Source: Planococcus wigleyi (GTDB lineage Bacteria > Bacillota > Bacilli > Bacillales_A > Planococcaceae). Taken from it: DNA of 64,000 nt. Shown piece after piece: positions 34,150 through 42,513 of this stretch. The first letter of the stretch is position 1, and the number at the start of each line of letters is the position of its first letter. The notes beneath the pieces are model-generated. The model did no database searches, was not told where the DNA came from, and saw only the letters and a program-made list of their open reading frames with translations. The stretch lies in the NCBI RefSeq assembly GCF_014836985.1, contig NZ_JACSPU010000002.1, positions 532,213-596,212 of the forward strand, in the 5' to 3' direction. A program made the translations under genes and the position numbers.

Positions 34150-35013
34150 ATGACTTTATACGACGAAATCCAGGAATTGAAAAGTTTTGAATGTCCAGAC
34201 CGTTGCGTGTTAAGTGTTTATCTGAATACCAATCCAGCTGATTTGAATGCCCAAAACGGGGCTTGGAAAATCCATCTGAAAAATGGATTAAAACGATTAG
34301 ACGAATATTTAAAAGCATCCAATGATGAAAAAGAAATGCAGGCTTATAAAACCTTAAGAAAAAAAGTGGAGAAGGAAATTTTGGACAACCAAAACGACCT
34401 CCAAAAGGGTGTCGTTATTTTTGCATCACCGCATAACGATCTTTGGTCTGTGCACTATGTGCAGGTTCCAGTTAAAACAAGTTTTCATTGGGAAACTAAG
34501 CCAGTTTTAGAAGAGCTTCGATATATGTATAAAGCGTATCCTTACGCGGGCATCATTTTGCCCAGCTTTAAGGGAATCCGTGTAATTGATACTTCAATGG
34601 GGATCATCAACGAAGAATTCTTCTATGAGTTTGATGCTGGACTAGAAGTATGGACAGAACAGAAAGGCGTACGCAGTTCCGGCCGTATCCAGGGAAGATC
34701 AGGAGCTGGTTCGACTGGCGGCGGTGCAGCTGGAGGCAACAGTCCGGTTATTGGCGGCAGCGGCGGCGGAAGCCCAGTTGATGAGTTGGACCATCGCTTA
34801 AAAGAGAATCTCGAACGCTTTTACAAAGACATGGGCAGCAAAATCGAGAAATTGAAGAAAGAACGCAAATGGGAAGAAATTCATGTGGTTGGGGAAGCGG
34901 AACATGCCAAATCATTCTCAAAAGCGCTGCAAAAGAAACCGACCAGCTGCGTATATAAAAATTTGATCAACAACGACCCCGGTAAAATCCTTCATGAAGT
35001 ATTTGAAGTCTAA
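34150..35013 (+). CDS. eRF1/VLRF1-like release-factor-family protein
   Basis: 287-aa soluble protein. The start SFECPDRCVLSVYLNTNPAD and the GIILPSFKGIRVIDTSMG block fit the bacterial/archaeal aeRF1-VLRF1 family of putative peptidyl-tRNA hydrolases acting on ribosomes. At about residues 175-215, where eRF1 proteins have the catalytic GGQ loop, there is a Gly/Ser-rich stretch (SGAGSTGGGAAGG, IGGSGGGSPV) without a Gln after the glycines. A basic helical region follows (DMGSKIEKLKKERKWEEI). AAGGAGG lies upstream. A consensus sigma-B promoter suggests stress induction. Family assignment is moderate; function is inferred. Confidence 0.6.
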   Translation: MTLYDEIQELKSFECPDRCVLSVYLNTNPADLNAQNGAWKIHLKNGLKRLDEYLKASNDEKEMQAYKTLRKKVEKEILDNQNDLQKGVVIFASPHNDLWSVHYVQVPVKTSFHWETKPVLEELRYMYKAYPYAGIILPSFKGIRVIDTSMGIINEEFFYEFDAGLEVWTEQKGVRSSGRIQGRSGAGSTGGGAAGGNSPVIGGSGGGSPVDELDHRLKENLERFYKDMGSKIEKLKKERKWEEIHVVGEAEHAKSFSKALQKKPTSCVYKNLINNDPGKILHEVFEV

Positions 35014-35050
35014 TTAAAACACCTCAGCAAAATGCTGAGGTGTTTTAATT
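35012..35050. terminator. bidirectional terminator
   Basis: Near-perfect palindrome AATTAAAACACCTCAGCA / TGCTGAGGTGTTTTAATT around AAA, between convergent genes, giving a T run on either strand. Confidence 0.92.
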
Positions 35051-35725
35051 AGGTTTTGGACAAAATGTACAGGTATCAAAAGACGGCAATTCTTTATATA
35101 AGCAGCACGTTTTGCGAAGGGGCTTGGAAACGGCTTGCTGCAACGATTTATCACCAAGGAGCTTGGCCATATAAGAAGTTTTGACGGGTTTCCAATTTGC
35201 GGAATCCAATAGCCAATCCATATCTTCGGCAGCTTTTCGTGGATCCCGGGACTCCATTCCGGCGTAAAACCATAGAACTGAGCCCAGCACATTCTCCCAG
35301 CAAGTGATGGGGGATATTTTTATGTATGTCTTGAATTCATTCAGCAACTCATCGACTTGCCGGTAGAGAATTTCGTGAAATGCTTGATGTCTTTCATGTG
35401 GTGCAATCATTTGGAAATCTGATGATTGTACATGTGTCTGCAGAAGCGGCAAACCGTAGTTATGGACACGATCAAATTGCAGTTCGCGCCAAGGAACCGA
35501 AAAATAACCGCCATACTGATGAATCAGCCCGAATTGGGCAGTGACAAACAAGGAATACTGGCGAAAGAAAAAAGATACTGCTACTCCGGCATTATCGGTT
35601 CCGCACCAAGTTTTCAATTCTTCGATCATAGCCGGGATGTCTTGGCTGAGCGGTTGTTGCAGGGGGCGGTCCACTGCTACTGATTGGTTGCTCAATGCAT
35701 AGCGGGCTTGTTGGGGAAGTGTCAT
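35045..35725 (-). CDS. FhuF-like ferric siderophore reductase, copy 2
   Basis: 226-aa cytoplasmic protein. The C-terminus has CC-x10-CxxC (CCLYKELPSFDTCTFC), the unusual 2Fe-2S ligand set of FhuF/FchR reductases that release iron from imported siderophores. Family-like upstream features include ITCWENVLGSVLWFYAGM. It differs substantially from copy 1 (36279) over its length while the Cys tail is nearly identical. The ATG at 35725 follows AGAGGTGAT. It is separated from copy 1 by an opposite-strand VOC gene. A weak Fur-like dyad lies upstream at 35779-35793. Confidence 0.78.
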   Translation of the reverse strand: MTLPQQARYALSNQSVAVDRPLQQPLSQDIPAMIEELKTWCGTDNAGVAVSFFFRQYSLFVTAQFGLIHQYGGYFSVPWRELQFDRVHNYGLPLLQTHVQSSDFQMIAPHERHQAFHEILYRQVDELLNEFKTYIKISPITCWENVLGSVLWFYAGMESRDPRKAAEDMDWLLDSANWKPVKTSYMAKLLGDKSLQQAVSKPLRKTCCLYKELPSFDTCTFCPKPN

Positions 35726-35867
35726 CTGAATCACCTCTTTATTTTTCATGCTACGGCAAAATGAGATCGTTTGCAAAGTGATAGGATTATCTTATGGCAA
35801 ATCTTAAAAACAATTGCATATTCTTTTTAAATTAAATTAGCTAAACTTGTGGAGAGGGAGTGATAAG

Positions 35868-36230
35868 ATGGGATTTTCTATTTTACGAATCGATCACGTA
35901 CAAGTCGCGGCGCCTGCAGGCGAAGAAGCGGCCGCCAGAGAATTCTACGCTGGCATTCTGGGCATGCTGGAAATTGAAAAACCGGAGCCTCTTAAAGGAA
36001 GAGGCGGAGTATGGTTCCAGTTCGGCGAGCAGCAATTGCATGTGGGGGTTGAAGAACCTTTTGCGCCAGCAAAAAAAGCACATCCTGCATTCCGTGTAAG
36101 CGGCTACGTTGAACTGAAAGATTATTTGACAGCCAACGATGTTGAAGTGAAGGAAGACGACAGCATTCCCGGAGTCGAACGTTTTTTTATTTTCGATCCG
36201 TTCGGCAATCGGCTGGAGTTTCTGAAATAA
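35868..36230 (+). CDS. VOC (glyoxalase/bleomycin resistance/dioxygenase) family protein
   Basis: 120-aa single-domain VOC protein. The first metal His appears in RIDHVQVAAPAG, a second in QQLHVGVEEPF and the C-terminal Glu in FGNRLEFL, consistent with a metal-binding beta-alpha-beta-beta-beta fold. Substrate unknown. GGAGAGGGAG precedes the ATG at 35868. It is transcribed against both neighbouring iron-reductase genes and is closed by a terminator, so a link to iron use is only positional. Confidence 0.86.
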   Translation: MGFSILRIDHVQVAAPAGEEAAAREFYAGILGMLEIEKPEPLKGRGGVWFQFGEQQLHVGVEEPFAPAKKAHPAFRVSGYVELKDYLTANDVEVKEDDSIPGVERFFIFDPFGNRLEFLK

Positions 36231-36251
36231 GGACTTGAAAGATACAAAAGG

Positions 36252-36282
36252 AAAACGCCCTGCTCAACAGCAGGGCGTTTAT
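36252..36282. terminator. bidirectional terminator
   Basis: Stem AAAACGCCCTGCT / AGCAGGGCGTTTA around CAAC, ending both the VOC gene and the minus-strand iron operon. Confidence 0.9.
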
Positions 36283-36923
36283 TTTCGTAAAGGGCAATAA
36301 GGGCATTTGTCTGTTTCGGGCAACTCTTTGTAGAGGCAGCATGTGACACGTTTGTACTCGGCTTGTGACTGTTCCAGACTGTGTCCGTCCAAAAACTGCT
36401 TGAAATGCGATTTGCGCATTTCGGGCTGCCAAAATGAATCCGCCAATAAATCCTGGAGATCCTGTTGTGCCTGTGCTGAATCTTCCATGCCATACATCCA
36501 GATAACATATCCCCAGATGTTCTCCCACAGAATCAGTTTAGAAACAGGTCCGATTTTTCGGAACTGCTCTACAACTGGCCATCCATATTCCTTTAACACC
36601 ATTTCGAGGTCGCCTTCCTGGCGCTGCCTCATCCACTTCCCATCCAGTTCGAAAGCAATGCCATATTCGGCGTCAGTCAAATGGATTTCATCGAGCGGGC
36701 CTGCCCATACTTGCTGATGTGCCAATAAATAGAGCTGAGCGGACATGAAAAAACCGAAGCGCCGCATGAAGACAGACGTTGCTACGGCTTCAGTGGGTGC
36801 TCCGGATTCTTGGCGAACTTTTGCGATCAGTTCAAGAGAACGATTTTCCATACCTTCAGATAAAGTCATAAATCCAGTAGCATTCGGTCGGAGATGAACT
36901 TGAAAAAGATCGAGTTTCTCCAT
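36279..36923 (-). CDS. FhuF-like ferric siderophore reductase, copy 1
   Basis: 214-aa cytoplasmic protein. The C-terminal motif CCLYKELPETDKCPYC (CC-x10-CxxC) is the 2Fe-2S site of FhuF-type siderophore reductases. A WENIWGYVIWMYGMED block aligns with copy 2. Its ATG overlaps the stop of the upstream ABC ATPase gene by one base, so the two are translated together. The likely role is electron transfer to Fe(III)-siderophore brought in by the adjacent transporter. Confidence 0.83.
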   Translation of the reverse strand: MEKLDLFQVHLRPNATGFMTLSEGMENRSLELIAKVRQESGAPTEAVATSVFMRRFGFFMSAQLYLLAHQQVWAGPLDEIHLTDAEYGIAFELDGKWMRQRQEGDLEMVLKEYGWPVVEQFRKIGPVSKLILWENIWGYVIWMYGMEDSAQAQQDLQDLLADSFWQPEMRKSHFKQFLDGHSLEQSQAEYKRVTCCLYKELPETDKCPYCPLRK

Positions 36924-37753
36924 TATTGGGCACTGCTCAATGCTTGCCGGATTTCAGGAACGATGCAGCGTCCTCTGCCGAACGGAACACAGTGGGGAGT
37001 GCCGAATAATGGGTCTTTGGATACTTGGCATTCCATTCCGAAGACCGAACGCACCAAGTCACAATTGATGACGTTTTCTGGTGTGCCCTGCCCGAACACT
37101 TCGCCGTCTTTAATGGCGATAATATTATGCGCATAACGGGAAGCCAGGTTCAAGTCATGAAGAACCATAATAATGGTGCGCCCCTGCGTTTCATTCAGCT
37201 CGAACAGCAAATCCAGAATTTCAATTTGATGTGTCATGTCCAAATAAGTAGTCGGCTCGTCCAATAGAATAATCTCTGTGTCCTGTGCAAGCGTCATCGC
37301 GATCCAAGCACGCTGGCGCTGGCCACCCGACAATTCATCAACTGGCTTGTCGCGGAATTCATCGACGCGAGTCGCTTTCATAGCGGCTTCAACTTTTTCC
37401 GTATCTTCTTCAGTCCAGCGTTTTAGCCACGACTGATGTGGGTAACGGCCTTGTTTGACCAAATCATGTACTGTCAGACCTTCCGGTGAAACCGGTGATT
37501 GGGGAAGGATGCCCATCTTCTTCGCAACTTCTCGTGAAGACATGTTGTGCACTTCTTTGCCTTCCAATAATATAGAACCTTCTTGAGGTTTAAGTAAACG
37601 CGCAATCGAGCGAAGAAGCGTTGACTTGCCGCAGCCGTTGCTGCCGACAAATACCGAAATCTCGCCGCGCGGAATCGATAAATTCAAATTTTCAAAAAGC
37701 AGATTATCGGTATAGCCAATTGATAAATCGTTGGTTTTGACCGCTGTTGTCAT
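36923..37753 (-). CDS. iron-siderophore ABC transporter ATP-binding protein (FecE/FhuC type)
   Basis: 276-aa ATPase at the inner face of the membrane. Walker A is VFVGSNGCGKSTLLRS, the Q-loop is ILPQSPVSPEGLTV, the signature is LSGGQRQRAWIAMTL, Walker B is EIILLDEPTTYLD and the H-loop is VLHDLNLASRY. ILPQSP..PEGLTVHDLV and the TYLDMTHQIEIL context are specific to siderophore/haem/B12 ATPases. It is divergent from the receptor and permease genes and shares a regulatory region with two Fur boxes. The neighbouring C-terminal coupling to FhuF copy 1 completes the import module. Confidence 0.92.
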   Translation of the reverse strand: MTTAVKTNDLSIGYTDNLLFENLNLSIPRGEISVFVGSNGCGKSTLLRSIARLLKPQEGSILLEGKEVHNMSSREVAKKMGILPQSPVSPEGLTVHDLVKQGRYPHQSWLKRWTEEDTEKVEAAMKATRVDEFRDKPVDELSGGQRQRAWIAMTLAQDTEIILLDEPTTYLDMTHQIEILDLLFELNETQGRTIIMVLHDLNLASRYAHNIIAIKDGEVFGQGTPENVINCDLVRSVFGMECQVSKDPLFGTPHCVPFGRGRCIVPEIRQALSSAQ

Positions 37754-37835
37754 TGCAGAATTCCTCCATATCTAGTGCTGTAATCTCATTGATAGGATTT
37801 TCGTTACCGTTACTATAGCATAAATTCTTATCAAA

Positions 37836-37850
37836 TGAGAACAATTTTCA
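37836..37850. promoter_or_regulatory. Fur box for the minus-strand operon
   Basis: TGAGAACAATTTTCA, matching the 7-1-7 Fur pattern TGATAATNATTATCA with few mismatches. It lies 83 bases upstream of the ATPase gene, near a minus-strand TATGCT/TATAGT region. Confidence 0.7.
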
Positions 37851-37870
37851 CTACGTTTGCTAGAAAACAC

Positions 37871-37899
37871 TTTACAAATGTGACAGATAGACCTAGAAT
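37871..37899 (+). promoter_or_regulatory. sigma-A promoter of the siderophore receptor-permease operon
   Basis: TTTACA at 37871-37876, 17 bases, TAGAAT at 37894-37899. The Fur box at 37910 covers the expected transcription start. Confidence 0.75.
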
Positions 37900-37909
37900 A
37901 AAGACGTAT

Positions 37910-37924
37910 TGAGAATCGTTATCA
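37910..37924. promoter_or_regulatory. Fur box for the plus-strand operon
   Basis: TGAGAATCGTTATCA, a close 7-1-7 match to the Fur consensus. It starts 10 bases after the -10 box, so bound Fur would block initiation. Confidence 0.82.
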
Positions 37925-37945
37925 AAACGCTTGGGGGATTACAAA

Positions 37946-38923
37946 ATGAAACAGCGATTATTACTGGTCATAGCAGCATTTCTTATACTTATATTAGCAG
38001 CTTGTTCATCAACTGAAGAAGAAACAGCAACGCCATCGAAAGAAGCGGAGCCAGTGACGATTCAAGGAACCAACGGTGAAGTGACGTTGGATGCGCCAGC
38101 TAAAAAAGTAGTTGTTCTTGAATGGACGTATGCGGAAGATTTATTGGCAGTCGGTGTCCAGCCGGCGGGAATGGCCGATATTGCGGAATACGGGGATTAC
38201 GTAAACATCGAACCGCAATTGGATGAAACCGTTGTCGATGTCGGTGGGCGACAGGAACCGAATCTGGAAGCCATCGCTGCATTGGAACCGGACTTGATAA
38301 TTGGTGTAAGCTTCCGCCACGATGCAATGATCGAACAATTGGAGACGATTGCTCCAACTGTCATTTTCAATCCTTATCCTGAAGATGAAAGCATCGATCT
38401 GTATCAGGAAATGGAAACGACTTTCCTTGAAATCGCTAAAGCGGTAGGAAAGACAGCCGAGGGCGAACAGGTTTTGACTGACCTGGAAGCGCAATATGAA
38501 GAAAAGGCTGCTGAAATTGAAGCGGCGAACTTAAAAACAAAAGATGTTATTTTAACGCTTGCCTACAGCGGAGCACAGGCTCCTGAAATTCGTGTCTTTA
38601 CGCCTAACTCAATGGCTTCCATTATTTTAGAGCGTATCGGTCTGAATAATGTCCATCAGCCGGATCAATTTGAAGTCTTTGGTTCCAGCACATTCAATGT
38701 AGAAGGATTGGTGAAATACGAAGATGCCAACTACCTCTATACAGTTCCTGACACAGACAATATTTATGAAAACCAGCTTAAAGGAAACCCGGTCTGGGAA
38801 AATCTTGCCTTTGTCAAAGAAGGCCGTACGTATGATTTAGGCGCGGATACGTGGCTTTATGGAGGACCGTTGTCTGCTGAAACATTGATGAACCAAATCA
38901 CTGATGTATTGGTGACTGACTAA
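37946..38923 (+). CDS. iron-siderophore ABC transporter substrate-binding lipoprotein (FecB/FhuD type)
   Basis: 325-aa extracellular receptor of the TroA-like siderophore-binding fold. The signal is MKQRLLLVIAAFLILILAAC, with lipobox LAAC. VVVLEWTYAEDLLAVGVQPAGMAD near the N-terminus of the mature part and the IGVSFRHDAMIEQLETIAPTV block are typical of Fe-siderophore receptors. GGGGGAT lies before the ATG at 37946. It is followed by the permease through a TAATG overlap and is controlled by the Fur box in its promoter. The siderophore identity (citrate, hydroxamate or other) cannot be read. Confidence 0.92.
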   Translation: MKQRLLLVIAAFLILILAACSSTEEETATPSKEAEPVTIQGTNGEVTLDAPAKKVVVLEWTYAEDLLAVGVQPAGMADIAEYGDYVNIEPQLDETVVDVGGRQEPNLEAIAALEPDLIIGVSFRHDAMIEQLETIAPTVIFNPYPEDESIDLYQEMETTFLEIAKAVGKTAEGEQVLTDLEAQYEEKAAEIEAANLKTKDVILTLAYSGAQAPEIRVFTPNSMASIILERIGLNNVHQPDQFEVFGSSTFNVEGLVKYEDANYLYTVPDTDNIYENQLKGNPVWENLAFVKEGRTYDLGADTWLYGGPLSAETLMNQITDVLVTD

Positions 38924-40884
38924 TGCTCCGAAGATTAATGAACAAGTCCACTGTCTCTCTGACAGCGGGCTTTTTCCTGCTTATTGCGCTGTCTATTATC
39001 CATTTGACACAAGGACAGGCTGATTACACCGTTAAGGAATTGCTGACAGGCGTTTGGACAGAGGGAAGAATTCAGGACATTGTGGTCTCGTTCCGGCTTC
39101 CGCGCCTTGTCATCGGCTTGCTTGCTGGGGGAGCTTTAGCTGTGTCAGGAGCGGTTCTTCAAACCTTGACGAACAATCCATTGGCGTCTCCGGGGACATT
39201 GGGCATCAATGCCGGAGCATTTTTCTTTGTTGTTATTTCCACCATTTTTTTTCCGGGTTTGGTCGGTGGATTTCCGTTCATCACGGCTCTATTAGGGGCG
39301 GTACTCTCTTCTTTAATGGTTGTCGGACTTGCCGGCAAACAAATGGAACCGGTGCGTGTGGCGTTGACCGGGATGATCATCTCGCTGCTTTTTGCTTCGA
39401 TTACAGGAGCGCTTCAATTATTATTTGAAAATCAAACTAATGGCTTGTTCTTATGGGGTTCAGGAACCTTGGTCCAATTGAATTGGGAAGGCGTCAAATT
39501 TGCGGCACCAGTGATTCTGCTGATGTTTATTGGTGCGTTGTTGTTGGCTAAACCAATGGATATTTTATCGCTGGGAGAAGACATTGCGTCTTCCCTTGGG
39601 CAAAATGTCCGGTTGGTGAAACTTGTCTCATGGGGCGTCGCCATCGTATTGGCGGCTGCGACAGTCAGTGTAGTGGGGCCGATTAGTTTTATCGGCCTGA
39701 TGGCGCCTCACATTGTCCGGATGATGGGCATACGCGGGCATCTCCAGATCTTCATCCATTCCTTTATTTGGGGCAGTGTCTTTTTAATCGGTGCTGACGT
39801 GTTGGGAAGGTTGATCCAGCCTGGCCAGGAAGTGCCGGTAGGGGCGATGACTGCATTGGTCGGTGGCCCTTGGCTTTTGTATTTGGCATGGCGCACGGCC
39901 AAATCGATGAAGCGCGGAGAGCGGCAAATGGGCGGCACCACGAAGCCAATCCGCTTGAAGTTCATTGTACCGATTTTGGTAGTAATTATTTTAGGGATTA
40001 CCGTATTGGCTTTAAGCTTTAACGGTTCTGCCTGGACATTCGCCTGGATGGAGCCGGTTGTCTGGAATTTCCGGGTGCCGCGTGTTTTGACTTCCTTTAT
40101 TGTAGGAGTGATGCTGGCAATCACTGGCGTCATACTGCAAGGCGTGCTGCGAAATCCATTGGCTGATGCCAGTGTGCTCGGGGTTACGTCCATGGCAGGG
40201 GCCGGAGCGATGCTGCTATTGGTCATTTTTCCAGCCATTCCGCCTGAATTCATGCCACTTGGTGCAACTGTCGGAGCGGCACTGGCGCTTGGCATCATTC
40301 TTGTAACAGCCTGGAAGAATAATTTCCAGCCAATGCTGGTTGCCTTGATGGGCATCGCCATTTCCGCTTTCGGCTCGGCAGCGACACAAGTCTTTATTGT
40401 CAAAGCGAAATTGGCAGTGGCCAGTGCATTGGTATGGCTGTCAGGAAGTACGTACGGCAAGGGGTGGGAAGATGTCCAATTCGCGTTGATTTTGTTGGCC
40501 ATTTTCGTATGGCCGGCCATTTATCTGACGCGCAGTCTGGATACACTGACTTTTGGTGATGATGTTGCAGCTGGCCTGGGACTAAACATCCGGTCTACAC
40601 GCGTGTGGGCACTGATTATCGGGGTCGCCATTTCAACGGTTGCTGTATCGATTGTCGGCACCATCGGCTTTGTAGGGCTGGTGGCTCCGCATATTGCCCG
40701 ACGCCTGGTTGGTTTCAGGCATTTGCCGCTGATGCTTGCTTCGGGCTTGCTTGGTGGTCTGCTGCTGGTGACGGCTGACTTTGTCGGACGCATCCTGATT
40801 GCGCCGAAAGACATTCCGAGCGGCTTAGTCGTGGCATTGATTGGAACACCTTACCTGCTCTATCTGCTTCGCAAAATGAAATGA
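38923..40884 (+). CDS. fused double FecCD iron-siderophore permease (FhuB-like)
   Basis: 653-aa inner-membrane permease made of two FecCD units joined head to tail. Half 1 has LPRLVIGLLAGGALAVSGAVLQ and SFIGLMAPHIVRMM; half 2 has VPRVLTSFIVGVMLAITGVILQ and GFVGLVAPHIARRL. A charged linker sits at about residues 325-345. Most Firmicutes use two separate proteins, whereas the fusion is like E. coli FhuB. Each half probably spans the membrane about ten times, contacting the ATPase encoded at 36923. Its ATG overlaps the receptor stop codon. Confidence 0.93.
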   Translation: MLRRLMNKSTVSLTAGFFLLIALSIIHLTQGQADYTVKELLTGVWTEGRIQDIVVSFRLPRLVIGLLAGGALAVSGAVLQTLTNNPLASPGTLGINAGAFFFVVISTIFFPGLVGGFPFITALLGAVLSSLMVVGLAGKQMEPVRVALTGMIISLLFASITGALQLLFENQTNGLFLWGSGTLVQLNWEGVKFAAPVILLMFIGALLLAKPMDILSLGEDIASSLGQNVRLVKLVSWGVAIVLAAATVSVVGPISFIGLMAPHIVRMMGIRGHLQIFIHSFIWGSVFLIGADVLGRLIQPGQEVPVGAMTALVGGPWLLYLAWRTAKSMKRGERQMGGTTKPIRLKFIVPILVVIILGITVLALSFNGSAWTFAWMEPVVWNFRVPRVLTSFIVGVMLAITGVILQGVLRNPLADASVLGVTSMAGAGAMLLLVIFPAIPPEFMPLGATVGAALALGIILVTAWKNNFQPMLVALMGIAISAFGSAATQVFIVKAKLAVASALVWLSGSTYGKGWEDVQFALILLAIFVWPAIYLTRSLDTLTFGDDVAAGLGLNIRSTRVWALIIGVAISTVAVSIVGTIGFVGLVAPHIARRLVGFRHLPLMLASGLLGGLLLVTADFVGRILIAPKDIPSGLVVALIGTPYLLYLLRKMK

Positions 40885-40912
40885 AAACAATAAAATAATC
40901 GTTAAAAGGACC

Positions 40913-40936
40913 TGCCAATTTGGCAGGTCCTTTTAA
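40913..40936 (+). terminator. terminator of the siderophore receptor-permease operon
   Basis: Stem AAAAGGACCTGCCA / TGGCAGGTCCTTTT, loop of 2-4 bases. On the minus strand it would also end the hmp transcript read in the other direction. Confidence 0.88.
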
Positions 40937-40985
40937 TTTGAATATACAAGCTGTCCGATGAATGAACGGACAGCTTGTTGTTGAA

Positions 40986-42167
40986 TTATGCTGTTTGAAG
41001 AGCAACGGCTGGACCGAAGAATTCAAAGTGGATCTGTTCTTCTTTCATGCCAAGTGCCCGAAGTTCTTGGATCATGGCTTCCATGAAAGGTACCGGCCCG
41101 CATACATAGACATCGCCTGTGATGTCGACATATTCTTCTAATAGCGCTCGTGTAATATAGCCTTGGGGCTGATCGGAATAAAGCGTTTTATAGCTCGCAT
41201 TATCCATAGCTGCAACGTATTTTTGGATATCTTTATCGAAAGCATGCAAGGTTTCATTGCGCGCTGCATGAAGGAAAGCAGTTGGACGCTCGGGAGTCAA
41301 TGTAGCCACAGTTTCGAACATGCTCATCATCGGTGTGATGCCGACACCGCCGCTGACAAATGCTACCGGCGTATCTTTTTTAGTATCAAGGACGAATTCT
41401 CCAGCAGGCGCGCTGACTTCAAAGCGATCGCCGACATTCAATTCGTCGTGGAGATAGACGGATACACGGCCATTCGGATCGTTGTCCGCATCGCGTTTCA
41501 CGGAAATGCGGAACTCATCTTCCCGTGCAGCTTGCGAAAGGCTGTACTGGCGGTTGAACAAATACTCTTCACCCGGAATGGACATGCGGACAGAGATGTA
41601 TTGGCCTGGCTGATAAACCGGAACATTTTTTCCATCAGCTGGCTTCAAATAGAAAGAAGTGATGTTTTCACTTTCTTTCTCTTTGCGGACAATAGTGAAC
41701 TCTTTAAAGAAGCTCCAGCCGTTTTCTTGCGTTTCCATTTTCTCATACATGTCTTTTTCAACGCCGATAAAGGCATCTGCGATGACGCCGTAAGCCTCTG
41801 CCCAGGCATTGATGATGTCATCAGTTGCGGCATCTCCCAATACTTCTTTGATCGCTTTCAACAAATATTCACCGACGATTGGATAATGTTCAGGTTTTAT
41901 TCCTAAACTTACGTGTTTGTTGGCGATTTGCACAACTGCTGGAAGAATGGCTTCCAAATTGTCGATATGGACGGCTGCGGCATAAACCGTGTTTGCCAAT
42001 GCAGCCTGTTGACGCCCTTTTTTCTGGTTAGCGTGATTAAAGATATTTAAAAGTTCAGGATGCGCTTCAAACATATTTTTGTAGAATACAGTCGTGATTG
42101 CTGTTCCGTGCTGTTCCAATACCGGTACTGTGGATTTAATGATTGTTCTTGTCTCTTGTGATAACAT
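40986..42167 (-). CDS. hmp: flavohaemoglobin, nitric oxide dioxygenase (copy 1)
   Basis: 393-aa enzyme that converts NO to nitrate using O2 and NAD(P)H. An N-terminal globin domain ([22 protein letters not shown]-like [41 protein letters not shown] with the proximal His) is followed by an FAD domain ([22 protein letters not shown]) and a NAD domain ([29 protein letters not shown]). The ATG at 42167 is 9 bases from AAGGAG. A strong NsrR-like operator lies 56 bases upstream. It is a close paralogue of the next hmp gene. Confidence 0.95.
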   Translation of the reverse strand: MLSQETRTIIKSTVPVLEQHGTAITTVFYKNMFEAHPELLNIFNHANQKKGRQQAALANTVYAAAVHIDNLEAILPAVVQIANKHVSLGIKPEHYPIVGEYLLKAIKEVLGDAATDDIINAWAEAYGVIADAFIGVEKDMYEKMETQENGWSFFKEFTIVRKEKESENITSFYLKPADGKNVPVYQPGQYISVRMSIPGEEYLFNRQYSLSQAAREDEFRISVKRDADNDPNGRVSVYLHDELNVGDRFEVSAPAGEFVLDTKKDTPVAFVSGGVGITPMMSMFETVATLTPERPTAFLHAARNETLHAFDKDIQKYVAAMDNASYKTLYSDQPQGYITRALLEEYVDITGDVYVCGPVPFMEAMIQELRALGMKEEQIHFEFFGPAVALQTA

Positions 42168-42222
42168 GCTCAATCTCTCCTTTTGTTTTCTATATCTTGA
42201 CTATACGCCCATATCCTTTTTA

Positions 42223-42245
42223 AAGATATATTTAAAATACATCTT
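42223..42245. promoter_or_regulatory. NsrR operator of hmp copy 1
   Basis: 23-bp near-palindrome: left arm AAGATATATTT, centre A, right arm AAATACATCTT. It fits the 11-1-11 pattern of Bacillus NsrR sites. A minus-strand TATAGT at about 42199-42204 could be the -10 box. Confidence 0.78.
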
Positions 42246-42288
42246 TAAAATTTAGACACATTTAACTTCACAGAAAAGTCACAACATG

Positions 42289-42451
42289 GAAAAGTGGAAG
42301 CGCCCGTGTAGATTTGACGGACATAAGGCAGACCGGCAGTGTGGCGCTCTTTGCCACGCAGCTGGGTTGATTTATGACCCTAGGAATCTGGGCGCTGGAG
42401 CTAGACAATAAGAAAAGCGAAAGCGCCCGTGTAGATTTGACGGGCATAAGA
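42289..42451. repeat. hairpin repeat locus B: one full and one partial unit
   Basis: Unit 1 (42289-42411) begins GAAAAGTGGAAGCGCCCGTG and ends GGAGCTAGACAATAA. Unit 2 is cut off after about 40 bases at CGGGCATAAG. In unit 1 the arm GTAGATTTG pairs with (T)GGAATCTG in the other arm, whereas loci A and D have AGCTC/GAGCT at that place. Both positions changed together. Confidence 0.82.
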
Positions 42452-42513
42452 GAGAAGAGGAATTTGTTCATATTTAATTACATAAAAGGATTGGACGTTT
42501 CTATTTATTGGCT

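Noticed and set aside
39708..40520. 270-aa antisense frame opposite the fused permease
   Set aside because: The sense strand encodes a clear FecCD permease. The antisense product is low-complexity and typical of a frame shadow.
41163..41906. 247-aa plus-strand frame opposite hmp copy 1
   Set aside because: It mirrors a clear flavohaemoglobin and has no supporting signals.
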